From NCBI GenBank assembly GCA_051294375.1, contig JBJCIZ010000035.1:62001-126000 (forward strand): a stretch of 64,000 nucleotides of DNA, written 5' to 3'. Shown piece after piece: positions 30,975 to 42,505 of this stretch (positions within the stretch are counted from its first letter, which is position 1; each line of letters starts with the position of its first letter). This DNA is from Paraspadella gotoi. Its lineage: Eukaryota; Chaetognatha. The notes under the pieces are model-generated. The model searched no databases. It was not told the DNA's origin and saw only the letters and a list, made by a program, of their open reading frames with translations. The translations under genes and the position numbers were made by a program.

Positions 30975-33900
30975 AATATTTCAAAGAATGTTTCAAATTT
31001 GTTATTGAAAAGACCACTCCCTTTAAGTATTAGATCGGGAATAATCTTATTTGTACTCTATTATTACTTATATTACTTTTAACTTAATGTTTTAATTTTA
31101 TATACAAATTTATATTTATCAATTTATTATAAAAAACAATTCATAAAATTAGTACCAAACAATATAACAATATCCATTTGTGTTTAGTTTGTAAAAAATA
31201 ATTAATTTATTAATTTAATAATATAAGAAAACTAATTAATTATTGTCTTTAACTAATGTAATTAATTCCAATTATCGCTAATGATCGTCATCAGATCCAG
31301 ATTGTTTGCTTATTTCTTATTCTAAGTAAACCTAAAAAACTTTCAGCTGAATGAAACCACACAAGAAAAAAAAATTTTTTTTAATGCCAAATAGTAAAAA
31401 AGATATAAAATTATGGTAATATTATAATTTTTTAATAAATTACACCATTCGATTCTTACTGGATTTTGCGGGAAATACTACTAAAATTTTTTGGATTTTA
31501 ATATATTTTTCTTAAACAATTAGTAAAATAATATCTTTCTTTTATTTTAATTTAATGTGAAATCATATTAAATTAATAAAATGTTTTGATTGGAACATAA
31601 AAATAAAAGAAAATAGAAAAAAGAAAGTAAATAAAAATTAAGGAATACAGAAAAAGTAAGAGAGGAGAAAGCAGAAAACGATTAGTAGTGAAAGAGAATA
31701 AAGAGTAAATATAAAAGGAAATGAAATAAAGTCATATAAAAAATAAATTTGTTGTCCCTTACTCCCTTATTCTCAATAATATCCTTTCCTAAAGTATTTT
31801 AAAAAGCTTTATCTCTTTCTTCTCCCCATTTCTTTTTCTCTTTCTTTCTATCTCTTTCTCCCTCTCTTTTCCCTTCTCTTCTTTTTTTAAAATGTTCTTT
31901 GCAAAAATTGTTTAAAATATATATTTTGTTAAAAAGCATTTGAAAAAAGTTAATACATATTTACAAAAAAAAAATGTTTTTATTTATTTATTTATAATTT
32001 TTAACATAACAAAATTTTGAAAGTTTATTTCATGAAGATCTGAATTTTAAAAAAATCATATCAAATACAAAACTATAACCTAATTTTTTAACAAAAAGCC
32101 GGGCTTAAGGAGGCGAACGCGGAGGCGATCCGGGGCTAAAAAAAAATGAGAGACAAAACGGCAGAAACCGGTAGGCGAGGGGGGTCTCGCGGAGGCGGGG
32201 AGTGGAGGCGGCGGCGAAATCACCGGCCTCCAGCATTCCCCTTGGTTTTGAAGAGCGATTTTTTACGATTGCCTTTTTGGCGACTTACTTTTGAACGGAT
32301 TGTCGGATGATGATGAAATTATGCATGTAGATCAATGTTTCCAATTGTCATAAAGAACGCTACCAAATTTGGAATAAAACAATGAGTTGTTTAGAAACGA
32401 TGCTCCATCCCCAACTTAAATAATTGAATGTTTAAAAGAAATTATTTAATATTTGTCACAACTTTTTTCAAAATAAGTGTTGGGAAATGAATTATCAAAT
32501 AAGAGGGAAAAACTTCTGCAAAAAAAATCTGCTGGGGAAAGCAAGCGCGCCAGTTAATTATCCTGAAATAAGACCCTCTTGGGCTAAGGGTATGAACTCG
32601 ATAGGAATGACGGGTTAAGGCGTTATATTTTGAGAAAAAACCGATTCAAAAAATAATTAATAAATACAGAGGCAGAAAATAGGTCTTATCGAGAAGAGGG
32701 AAAGGTAGGAAGTGGAAGTCTGGAATGGAAAAATCTCGTGGCTGCGCGTAAAACCTCGATCGAAAAGGAGAGGAAGCGAAACAGGAGGGGAGAAGAAGAT
32801 CTGGCGCGTCGCTCCTCCTCCTCAACGGGTTATGATGTTATATAGAACAATAAACGTCAGGGAATTTTCTAAACTAATGAAATGATCAAATATCAATCAT
32901 ATCTGAGTCAGTTAAGTAATAACAAAATCTTTCATTTCACTCCGATTTGAAATCGAGTTAATAGTTTTGTTCCGCGAAAACACTTTTTTAATCATTCGAG
33001 CTGATCTTATGAAAGTTAGAGACGCAAACGCAAGTGGCGACGACGACCGCCATCCATTTTCCGTTTCTGGCGTTGAGCCACATGGTCACAAAATATTAGA
33101 TTGTTAATTTTTTTTCTTTTCAAGATTCACTGATAATAAAAGTTTGGGGCTGGCAGACACTTAGTTTAATTTTTTTTCCCTCGCAGAAACGACCGTATGA
33201 ATTCGCGCCCTCTCAGACGTCAAGGGCGACCGACTATGGGAAATCACTTTGTCCGCTTTAAAGCTGAAGTGGACTTTGATGGTCGGGAGTGACGCGGAGC
33301 TACTTGGACAAACAAGAACTTCGATGAGCTTCTTCTGGAAATGCCCAGGTCCACTCAAGTCAATCGACGAGCAGAGGCCTTCCTTCTCCTTCACTGGCGA
33401 GAACCTTGTTGACTCCCCTGGCCAGAAGATTGACCGGATCGCCAGCAAAAGTTGCGACAAGGCACATCCAGAACTCAAACCATGTCACTCGATGTTTGTG
33501 AAGGAAAGAATATACGTCTCGTCACATTTTTCCCTTTAGTCCCTTCCCACTCCTTTTACAACCATTTATTTGTGAGAGAGCCCTGCCCCGACCGCCGCGA
33601 TTCTAAATCTATAAAAATCTGCCCGTTATCGTCCTAAAATTAAACTCCTCAGTATTAGATAGTTACATCGGTGACAATTTTACAAGCGCCGGTAAAAAAC
33701 ACGACTGTAATTTCCAAACCAGTGGTCATTTCATTGATTTTAAAAATTAGTGATGAGAAAATATTAAAGTCATTTATGTGTTCAAATCTTTATATGATCA
33801 GTTAAGATATGCCTTGACAACAATGAGTGGAGAAAGTTGGCTTGTAAACTTTTTAGCACTTTTTTAAACAAAGTAATTTATTTAAGATATTTAACAATAT

Positions 33901-36048
33901 TATATCCTCTTCAAAAGCCCTTTAATAATTGAAGAGAAATGACTATACTTACGAAAGCTCTAACATAAAATTTAAGCTGCCCAGCCATTGGTTCAAAAGT
34001 TAAATTATTTAAAATTTTTTAAATCTTTTTATTTTCGTCGCCAAATCGCTTAGCGTTTGCGACGAATATTTGTAACGCTTTTTGCCCATAAAGCTGCGTC
34101 GCGGCGTTGTCTGGTCGTCGGTTTCCAAATACTAGATCGCCTTTTTTATTAATTAAATTTGGGTTTATGAAGCTGAAAATATATACGCTTCTCATTATCC
34201 GATGTGCCTTAAAATTTGAGGACAATAGAGTGGAGCGGAGAGTTTGGCAAGTATTCGTCATCCTTCAGAATCTGCCTTTCCCCCGGGGCGGTGCTTGGGG
34301 GCGGCCCGCGGGGTGGCCTCCGGCGGGGCGGCCCGAGGGGAAGGCAAATCCTTTACCGCCTAGGGGTTGGCCTCCCTGTAGCCCACTCCAGGGGAATCCC
34401 CCCAGGGGGCTAGGAAAAACCTTTGCCCCCTGGGGGCTACCCCAGGCAGATGGATTTTCCTGCCCCCCTGGAAACAGGCTCTCTCTCCTCTTAACTCTCT
34501 TCTTTTTCTCTCCCTCTCTCTCTCCCTCTTTCTCTATCTATTTTCTATTTTCATCTTTCATTACAATAAAATTATAAAAATAAAAATAATATTTTTTTCT
34601 CTTCAATTAATCAATCAATGAACCAATAGCTGCAACCCAATACCAACTTGCACATAATTTGGTCAACCTTGCATCTTATTCAGGGTCAATTGACATAATT
34701 TGGTCAACTGACATAACATTGGGTCATACTGATATAATTTTTAATCAACTTTTTAAAAATCTGATGTAAACTTTTATAATTTGGTAAACACAAAACTTTC
34801 ATAATTTGGTAATTTTTTTTCATAATTCTAGTTAACTTGCTTAATGGTAACCTTCATAATTTCGGCTAAACTTTATAATTTCGGTAAACTATTAATAAAT
34901 TGCGTAAACTTTTCATAACTTTGTGTAAAACTTTCATAATTTAATTCAATTTGCATAATTAAATCAACTCGCATTAATTGTTGTCAATTTGCACTATATT
35001 TGCGTCAATTTTCATATGATTTGTCAATTGGCCATAAATTGGATCAACTTGGTAAATTGTTAATTTGGCTCTAATTTGTCAACAGTCATATTGGTCAACT
35101 TGCATAATTTGCGTCAAACTTTAGATAATTTGGAACAACTTGGATAATTTTGGTTTCAATTAATTTAATTTGCGTCAACCAACAACTTAAACAATTAGCT
35201 AATTAAAATAATTTTATCCGATAGAAATAAAAAAAAGAAGAGAGAAATATTAGTGCAAAAAATTTTTTTAATAATGGTCAAAGTAAATAGAACTTTGTTT
35301 TCCATTTAAAAACTCACTTTCATTTTCTACCACACACAATAAATTTTATCTTAATAATTTTATAGAATTAAAGAGTAGATGTTTTAATTTTTTTAATTCA
35401 CTTATAAAAATAATTAATTTAAGAAAATATTAATTAATTAATTAATTCAATATCAGTCTTAAGTCCATCCCCATATTAGCGCATATAAACTCAATTTATT
35501 TGTGCTTAAATATATGGAGCGAATAAAATTTCTGTGTGTGGTATAAAATATGTGATTGAGCCTAGATATAAAGTATTTTGCTCACTCTCTCTCTAAATCG
35601 ATCAGGCCTCTATTAACAACGTTGATTTCATCTTTAAGCAATCTACCAAATGACGATTATTAATTACAAATCTTAAATAAATAAAATTTATTTTACGATG
35701 TAGAACTCGTTTTAAATGTTGATGAAATAGTTTTTATTTTTGGGGGGACTCCATAATTCACTAAGGGAGGCTCTGTCATCCATTGCCCCATTATTTTGTT
35801 TGGTGATTATTTAATTTCTTTAATCATCAAATTAATGCAATATTTTTTTTTTTAAAAAATTTATGTCTCTCTATCAGTCTATCAGTATGTCCATCCAACA
35901 AAGAAAAAAAAGAAAAAAATTAAAAAAGAAAGATAAAAAAAAAAAGAAGGACAAATGACTTGATTAGCTTGTTATACACTAACATTTTTCGTGCTACGCC
36001 CTATAATTGTTTGCCCTAAAACTTGTTTTTATATCTTTTAACTGAAAT
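30975..36048. repeat. Error-rich assembly duplicate of 26138-30949
   Basis: Every landmark recurs in order: the end of the hAT-like element (32220-32250), the intron, the SLC30A9 last exon, the palindrome repeat (34035-34065), the GC-rich cluster (34280-34470), the minisatellite (34650-35190) and the text matching the contig end just before 36048. Small insertions, deletions and substitutions are scattered evenly across coding and non-coding DNA and concentrate in homopolymers, as in uncorrected long reads. Confidence 0.85.
33187..33501 (+). pseudogene. SLC30A9: Frameshifted copy of the SLC30A9 last exon (probable artefact)
   Basis: Matches 28233-28538 base for base apart from numerous 1- to 3-base indels and substitutions, which break the frame several times. 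For example, an extra A follows CGTATGA, and bases are lost or gained around GACTATGGG and ATGCCCAGG. Because equal damage is seen in flanking non-coding DNA, poor sequence quality explains it better than pseudogene decay. It should not be counted as a second gene. Confidence 0.8.
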
Positions 36049-36424
36049 AGAATAATTGCGCGTTAAAAAAATACCAAATATTAAATTTTTAGATAAAAAT
36101 ATTGGAATAAATGAGTGTAATAATAATTTTAAAATATATGGTATATTTTAATTCAGTTACTTATTAAAACCAAGTCTGAAGATGAGAGAGAAAAAAACAA
36201 GATTTAATAGAGAGAGAACAAAAAGAGGAGAGAGAAAAAAAAGAAAGAGTGAATGAGAAAAAGAGAGAGAGAGAAAAAGAAAGAGAGAGAGTAAGAAAAA
36301 GTGATAGAGAGAAAGAGAGGAGTAACAGACCAAGGGTGAGAAATAATTTCCTTCATGATATAATAACTAACTATAATCAGGTATAAACATAATCCTTTTC
36401 TCAATCTAAACTTTGCCGTCTCCT
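36049..36424. other. AT-rich then GA-rich sequence
   Basis: A GAGAGA-rich stretch lies at 36185-36320. No gene recognised. Confidence 0.5.
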
Positions 36425-36712
36425 TTAACTCGGCCCCCTGGAGGGAGCAGTTTTTTGACCTCCCAAGGGGCGTACCGCCAAGGGGCAAGAATCTTTTTTT
36501 GAGCCGCCAGGGGGCTAAGATTAAGGGGCGCACCTCAATAGCTAACAAAATGTCTCTGGCCCCAGGGGAACCCCCCTGCGGCAGCCCCCTGAGGCAATCG
36601 CAGAGGCGGGCGTCGCCCCCTCAATGAGCCATCTTTGCTGCTCCCCCTAGAATAGTCTGCCCCCCTGGTGGGCCCCGCCTCTAGAGCCGCCCCGCGGGGC
36701 GGCGTAGGATAT
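36425..36712. repeat. Second GC-rich palindrome cluster
   Basis: Similar in character to 29266-29462. Words include GGCCCCCTGGAGGG, CCAGGGGGC, GGCCCCAGGGGAACC and GCCGCCCCGCGGGGCGGC. With the assembly duplicate removed, the two clusters would be only about 2.1 kb apart. Confidence 0.7.
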
Positions 36713-37610
36713 TTGGGGATGACCACTGAATACTCGAGAGTGGAAGTTCACCCAATGCCAAGTGCGAAAATGATCTACTAATCGGGCCATGACCACCTTT
36801 TAACCAAAATTAAGTTCTTCCTAAAGACTTCCGCACATTGACTTATTAAGCCGCAAGCTTTTAATCAAAGAGAGCATATCCGATATACAAATATCTTAGA
36901 AAACTTTTCATGGATAAATGTGATATTGATGTTGGTCGCAATAATTACTACAACCAATTTTGCGGAAGTAGTAAAATAATTCTTTCTTTCAACTATTTTT
37001 TTAGCAGCTGCAATATAGTATTATATGATCGTAGTGGACTCGTTGTTCGTAAACAATTTCTCTTGAAACTTTATTAAATATATATATAAAATTATCTTTT
37101 ATCTTATCATACACAGAAAGGAATATCTGTGCTACCCTGTATTGCCTAATCCAGAATTTAAATTACCCAACCTTTTTTTTTAAGTTATGCCAATATTAAA
37201 TTTTGATTAATAAAGTTTTGAGTTGCCTTTTGTTGTCACGTTTTTCTGACATTTTCCTCTGAACAGCTGTGGTTGACAGGCCAAGTTGTCTCGGGCACGA
37301 ATGAACGGCACAGCCCCTATAACAACTCCCTCCTCCTCTTTAAGTATTTTTTTGAAACTAATTTAATATTACGTTTGAGGCAATGGTCAGTTGGACAAGT
37401 AATGCTTGTATTACAAACTTAAAGAAAAAAACATTTTCAAATGGCGCCCTTTAAAACTAAAGAAGTTTATTATTTATTTACAGTTTCATCATGTTTATTT
37501 CTGCGTTTGTTACTTATAAATTATTTATAATGTTTTTTTCATAAAAGTATTGAAGATGCTGAATAAAAACGACTTTTCGTCCTTCTCCTTCATAGTGATT
37601 TTTATCCGGA
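36713..37610. other. AT-rich non-coding sequence
   Basis: No gene, repeat family or RNA recognised. Confidence 0.5.
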
Positions 37611-38100
37611 AATCTGCTATACAGCAGATTCGCGGATCTATAATTCACTTTGTCGGTCCGTGGTCCGCCCCCCAAGTCTTGTCGGGCTTATTCTTTATTA
37701 GAACCATCAAAATTATGAAAAAATTATGCATTGACGGCAAAATGGTTTGGTTTACAACCGGAATTTTCTATTTTCATAAGCACATGCATCACGTAATCTT
37801 TTCGGCTCAGATGCCAAGCCTTCTTTCTCAGCAGTCAAATGATTTGTCATGATAAAATCTTATGCCAAAAAAATTGATGGTCCGCTCCATTTGTCTTGTC
37901 ATCCTGTTTCTGGCTCCGTTCCCCACCTTAGAAAATAAACACCCCAAGTAACTTGTGATATCCTTGATGGGATGGATTGGAATAAAAATTTTGTATGGTG
38001 GGTAGGAAAGTGTGTGAGGCTCTGACCGCAGGAAATAAAGTTTCGATGGAAATCGCTCTAAGCGGAAAATGATTTTAAATGGAAATAAAACAATCAATTA
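37611..38100 (+). repeat. Degraded copy of the 160-bp-unit repeat family
   Basis: A decayed CAGCAGATTC/GATCTATAATTCACTTTG boundary (37620-37650) is followed by TGTCGGTCCGTGG. A forward unit at 37970-38090 contains AAATTTTGTATGGTGGGTAG and GGAAATAAAGTTTCGATGG. This is the same architecture as 40935-41560. Confidence 0.65.
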
Positions 38101-38390
38101 ATTTCACTATTTTATTATTGCTTTTTTAATTTTTATATTAAATGTAACAATTCAAGCCTGCATTTAATAAGTAGTTCATAAACATCTGTTATAATTATAA
38201 GTTATTAATTATTGTACATTAATAATTTATATTAAATATTTATTGTAATCCGAGATTGTTGTTTAGTGATTGAGAGGCGAGACAAAGTAAAAAACGATTT
38301 TGAAACGAAATAAAAAAATTAATTCAAATTAAAGTTAATTAATTCATTAAGTCATTATCTGATCAGCTGCTTACCGCTAATTGATTAGTG
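38101..38390. other. AT-rich non-coding sequence
   Basis: Nothing recognised. Confidence 0.5.
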
Positions 38391-38870
38391 GGCAGACTCG
38401 TGCATTGTCTGTGCCCAAACTTGTTCTGTTGTTTTCTAGTTTCTTCCCCTATTCCTGAGCGGTCTTCTTTTCATTCTTTCTGTTCTGCTCTTTCTTTTCA
38501 TCTTCTGTCTGCGCTGTTCTTTCTTTTCGTTTTTTCTCTTTTGTTCTGGTTTTCTTTTTCCTCTCTTTCTTTCCTTTCTCTCTTTCCTTTCTCGTTTTCC
38601 TTTTCTCTCTTTCTTTTCTCGTTTTCTATTTCTTCTCTCTTTCTTTTACCGTCTTCTTTCATCTCTTTCTTTCTCGTTTTCTTTTTCTCTCTTTTTTTCT
38701 CGTTTTCTTTTCTCTCTTTTTACTCGTTTTCTTTTCTACTCTTTTTTACTCGTTTCCTTTTTCTCTCTTTTTTACTCGTTTTCTTTTTCTCTCCTTTTTC
38801 TCGTTCTCTTTCTTTCTTCTTTTCTTTTTTCTTTCATTTCTTTCTTCTGTTCAGTCGTTTCCCTTTATAA
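38391..38870. repeat. Long polypyrimidine tract with TCGTTTTCTTTTTCTCTC-type units
   Basis: About 430 bp almost without purines on the plus strand, partly organised in units of about 26 bp. The 160-codon open frame over it encodes Phe/Ser/Leu low complexity and is not a gene. Confidence 0.8.
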
Positions 38871-40002
38871 AAGGTTATATATCATTCTTTCTTACATTTA
38901 CTGTAGCACTGTTAATTTTAGTACCAGTCAATTCTAAATAAGATGTTCTTCAAAATACATTCTGACATTTGTCCCCCTTCTTGCTTTTGTCTTCAACAAA
39001 TTCTCTATGGAAAGCAAAATACGGATACCAAAATCCACTTTGCATAATCGCAGTCATTTCAAGAATCTTCTTCAGTTTTTAATAGTATTAAGGATGTATA
39101 CTTGACGTAAACCGAGCTTGATATGCGACAAGTCATAATATTTCGATATGCGCCGGTCAATTAAAATTTATTCAAGCTGCCCGAGAACAACGCATGTATT
39201 AGCTATTTAAAAAATAGAAGTATCCTGTTACTCCAGTACTCTTAAAGAGGACGTGCCGTCTGTGAGTTGCTTCCCACGATCCTTCAAGAGAGTATAAATC
39301 TAGCTAATTCATGCAATATTTTTGGATCGCATCGACCAAATTACGTAACTCATCTTACATCAGCGTATCTGTCAACTGTGCTAAAATTTATCCCAAATAC
39401 GAGCGAATATTTAAAGTATGTAAAACTTCTAATGAAACATAACACTGAAAGCCTACTGTCAACTTATGAAGTATCTCTCCGAGATGAGAGATAACGACTA
39501 CCACTACTTAATAAAATCCCAATATATTAGCTTGATATTATACGATCATAAGGACAGCGCGAGATCGGCATATTAGTTGTAACAACTATGTCATGAGTAA
39601 GAGATTCTACCCTTGACTGTATGGTTAGGAATAGATATTAAAGCAATGATGTTATCAACTCCACATCTCCAGGGCCATGCTGTGGAGCCAGTTGTGAAGG
39701 CTGTGGATGGAAAGAAGCACTTTCAAATTGACGGCTGAAATAATCTTGTATGAGTTCCTCACTAATAAAGTTGAGGTGGACGGGCTAAACAAGTCATATT
39801 TTCAAGACCACCATTAATCTTTTTAGTCAAAGTGCTAGCAAAAATCCCTTATAAGCCACAGGGGTTATTGCTAACGGGTGTTGAAGCAAATTCCGCATGA
39901 GATTTGGCGCAAACATATTTTTATCACGCCCCCACATCATTGTGCCGGATGCTAAATTAGCAATTGAGCTACTAAAATTTTGAAATTTTTGGCACACCCT
40001 AC
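38871..40002. other. Non-coding or unrecognised sequence of balanced composition
   Basis: The 38950-39830 part is less AT-rich than the neighbours and has short open frames (39267-39494 plus). I recognise no domain. It could hold introns or exons of the minus-strand candidate that follows. Confidence 0.3.
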
Positions 40003-40162
40003 CGCCATGGTGGTCTATGTCGATCCTTCTGCATGCCGCGCATCTGTTTCCCGTCCCTATTGAGCGAGGAACGACCCTCTTCAACTCGTCCGCCGTTCGA
40101 ATCGCAATGGTCTCCCATTCGCCAATCTGGCGGTCCAGACCCGACGGATCCCCTGATGCCAT
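40003..40162 (-). CDS. Candidate first coding exon of an unknown gene
   Basis: On the minus strand an ATG in good context (ACATGGCATC) at 40162 opens 53 codons beginning MASGDPSGLDRQIGEWETI, with a CAAC pair of cysteines near residue 43. It runs up to a donor-like GGCG|GTAGGG at 40003. The composition is more coding-like than the flanks. I do not recognise the protein. The open frame continues to 39827 in AT-richer sequence, which I take as intron. No downstream exon could be secured. Confidence 0.3.
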
Positions 40163-40934
40163 GTCTAAAACAAAAACGCAAGAAAAAGTTAAGATAAGGC
40201 CTGTGAGAGACCTTGGGAAAAATATGAAATGGTAACGAATTTTTCTGATCTTAATTATCTATTTGTTATAAAAAAATTAAGGCCTATTATTTATTTATAA
40301 CTCCTTGCTTATAATTAAATCAGAATAGTCTCACTTCAAATTCGATGTCCTTTTGTTGAATCTCTGTATTTGCGAAGGCTCGGAAAAAAATTTGGAAAAA
40401 ATTGACGCGATGGGATTTTCTCTCTTTTAATTTGTAGAAATTTAGGTAGCGAAGAACGAGTAATTTCAATGGAGGCAAAAAAACTTTTTTCGTAACCAGC
40501 GCTGAACACCAAGTGGAGGACGGAATTTTTAGTGAAAAGAATTCGAGACCAAAGTAAAATGAACGAGGGTTTATTTCAGTATAACATCGAAGGGAAATGC
40601 GCGCGAGAATAAAATAACAATGACTTTTATATGAACTACTTTGTTTACCAAAGTAGGAATGTGAAAGGGAATGGAATTTTAGGTCGAGAAATATTATTGA
40701 CATTTTTGCAATTTTCAAAATTCTTTCTCACGAACTTCACTCCTTTTTTCATAATATTTTTATATTTTTGGATAGAGAATGACTGGAATAATGTAAATCT
40801 TAAGTTACGTCTAAATTGGCCTGTGGATTTAGAAGAAATAGACCAAAAACAACCAAAATTCCTCTCCCTTTTTTCAACATTCTCGCCGATTCTGACTTCC
40901 TCTTACAAACTTATAATTCTGGGAGTTAATTTTT
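40163..40934. other. AT-rich non-coding sequence
   Basis: No gene recognised. Short open frames on both strands (40320-40718 minus, 40631-40936 plus) are not supported by any family resemblance. Confidence 0.4.
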
Positions 40935-41627
40935 AGTCGGATCTGCTTATCAGCAGATCCGACTCTATAACTCACTTTGTCGGTCCGTCGGTCCGCCCCC
41001 TCAATATTGTCGGGCACACACTTATATCATGTCAGAACATCGAATTATGATAAATTATGCAAAAAAAATGATGTCCGTCCGTCCGTCTGTCTGTCCGTCC
41101 GTCCGTCCCACCTTAGCAAAAAACTCCAATTACTCGTGATTGGATGGATGGATTGGTATGAAATTTTGTGTGTGGGTAGTAAACTGTGTGATTGAGATGG
41201 ATATGAAGTTTCGAGGGAATCGTGCGAGTGGAAATGGGTTTAAATGGGAAAAAAAAAATTTCACTATTTGAACGTCAATTGCTCATGAGTGGATAAGGCA
41301 ATTGACTTGAAATTTTGTATGATGGTAGGAAAGTTTGTGATTGAGCTGGATATAAAGTTTCGATGGAATCGTGCAAGTGGAAATGAGTTAAAATGGAAAA
41401 AACAAAAGTCATATTTACTTGAAGTATTTTTACTTAAATTTACTCATAATTATTATGTTTATTAAAAATTGGATAGATAAATCGAAATTGAATTTTGTGT
41501 GTGGGTAGGAAAGTATGTGATAAAGCTGGATATAAATTTTTTGATGGAATCGTAGGAGTGGAAAAAGTTCAAATTAGAAAACCAAAAGACACATTTATTT
41601 GAATTTTTTAAAGTTTCTCTCTCTCTC

Positions 41628-41640
<13 letters not shown>
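40935..41640 (+). repeat. Forward copy of the 160-bp-unit repeat family, with terminal palindrome
   Basis: Begins with the palindrome 40935-40964 (halves GTCGGATCTGC and GCAGATCCGAC), then CTTTGTCGGTCCGTCGGTCC, a TTCGATGTTCTGAC complement block, and GTCCGTCC microsatellite (41070-41110). Three tandem units (about 41120-41270, 41275-41410, 41450-41590) follow, each with AAATTTTGTGTGTGGGTAG and GATATAAAGTTTCGATGGAA. No protein is encoded. Confidence 0.8.
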
Positions 41641-41658
<18 letters not shown>

Positions 41659-41730
41659 CCAAATTATGCCAATTGACAAAAATATGCCAGTTGACCAAAT
41701 TCTGCAAGTTGACCAAATTATGCCAGTTTC
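41641..41730. repeat. Minisatellite, 18-19-bp unit, left part
   Basis: TGATTGAT repeats run into units of GTTGACCAAATTATGCCA. The array is interrupted by the GC-rich insertion at 41731 and resumes at 42506. Confidence 0.8.
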
Positions 41731-42238
41731 TGGTGGTCCTATCACCACAGATAAATTTAAGCTGTTGCTTTCGCAGCGCCTCGGTGGCTCGCAGGTGGAC
41801 GTAATGGCACTCCCATCCGCAAATGTTGCGATGCCCATTGAGGTTCGAGCCCGTGAGGTTTCATGTTAGGAAGAAGATGATGGACCGGGCTAACCCGCCT
41901 GGTTTAGGCCATGGAGCCTGACGTGCCAGATCGCAAAGCTACTCGGAAGTACATGACATGCTGTTCTGCGCTTGGTCGCCACGAGGTGACACCGGCTCGC
42001 GGCTGTGGCGGCCGCTGTAAAAACAGCCTCTTTCAATGGTGAGCCCGAGTGGATCCCGAAACACGCAACCGGGCATGATAATATCGCTTGCCTTGATGAT
42101 GGTTTTGAGCTACACAGCTTTGCCAACTCAAAGCCAAGGCCACGCAGAATGAAGATGAGGTTCAGCGGAGGAGAACATGCGCTTGCATCCCCTGCTTCGT
42201 ACTCTTCATGATGCGAGAGTCCTGGGGGCGGCTGTCCT
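41731..42238 (+). mobile_element. tRNA-derived SINE-like element, family 2, copy a, plus unique GC-rich tail
   Basis: Starts TGGTGGTCCTATCACCACAG, like copy b at 42239. A-box-like CTCGGTGGCTCGCAGGTGG is near 41780, and a perfect B-box-type GGTTCGAGCCC is at about 41842-41852. The body with GGGCTAACCCGCCTG is shared with family 1. The 42030-42238 tail, which ends just before copy b, is unique and open on the minus strand (41890-42255), with no recognised product. Confidence 0.6.
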
Positions 42239-42505
42239 GGTGGTCCTATCACCACAGATAAATTAAAGCTGTTTGCTTTCGCAGCGCCTCGGTGGTCAGC
42301 TGACTAATGCACCATTCCAATGTGCGTCCCTGGTTCCAGCCTGAGGTTGTCATGTAGAAAGTGGGATGGACGGGCGGGTAACCCGCCTGTAGGCATGGGC
42401 CTACTGCCAGATCCAAAGCTGCTGGACTACATGAACATGCTGTCTCGCTGTCGCCACGAAGGTGACACGCCTGCGGGTGTGGCGCCCTTGTAAAACCAGC
42501 CTCTT
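42239..42505 (+). mobile_element. tRNA-derived SINE-like element, family 2, copy b
   Basis: Second diverged copy, with GGTTCCAGCC in the B-box position, AACCCGCCTGTAGGCA in the body, and an end AAAACCAGCCTCTT matching copy a's AAAACAGCCTCTT. The pair interrupts the minisatellite. Confidence 0.6.

Noticed and set aside
38388-38870. 160-codon open frame
   Set aside because: It lies wholly in a polypyrimidine tract and encodes Phe/Ser/Leu low complexity.
39267-39494. 75-codon plus-strand frame as a gene
   Set aside because: No family resemblance, weak start context, and AT-rich codons like the flanks.
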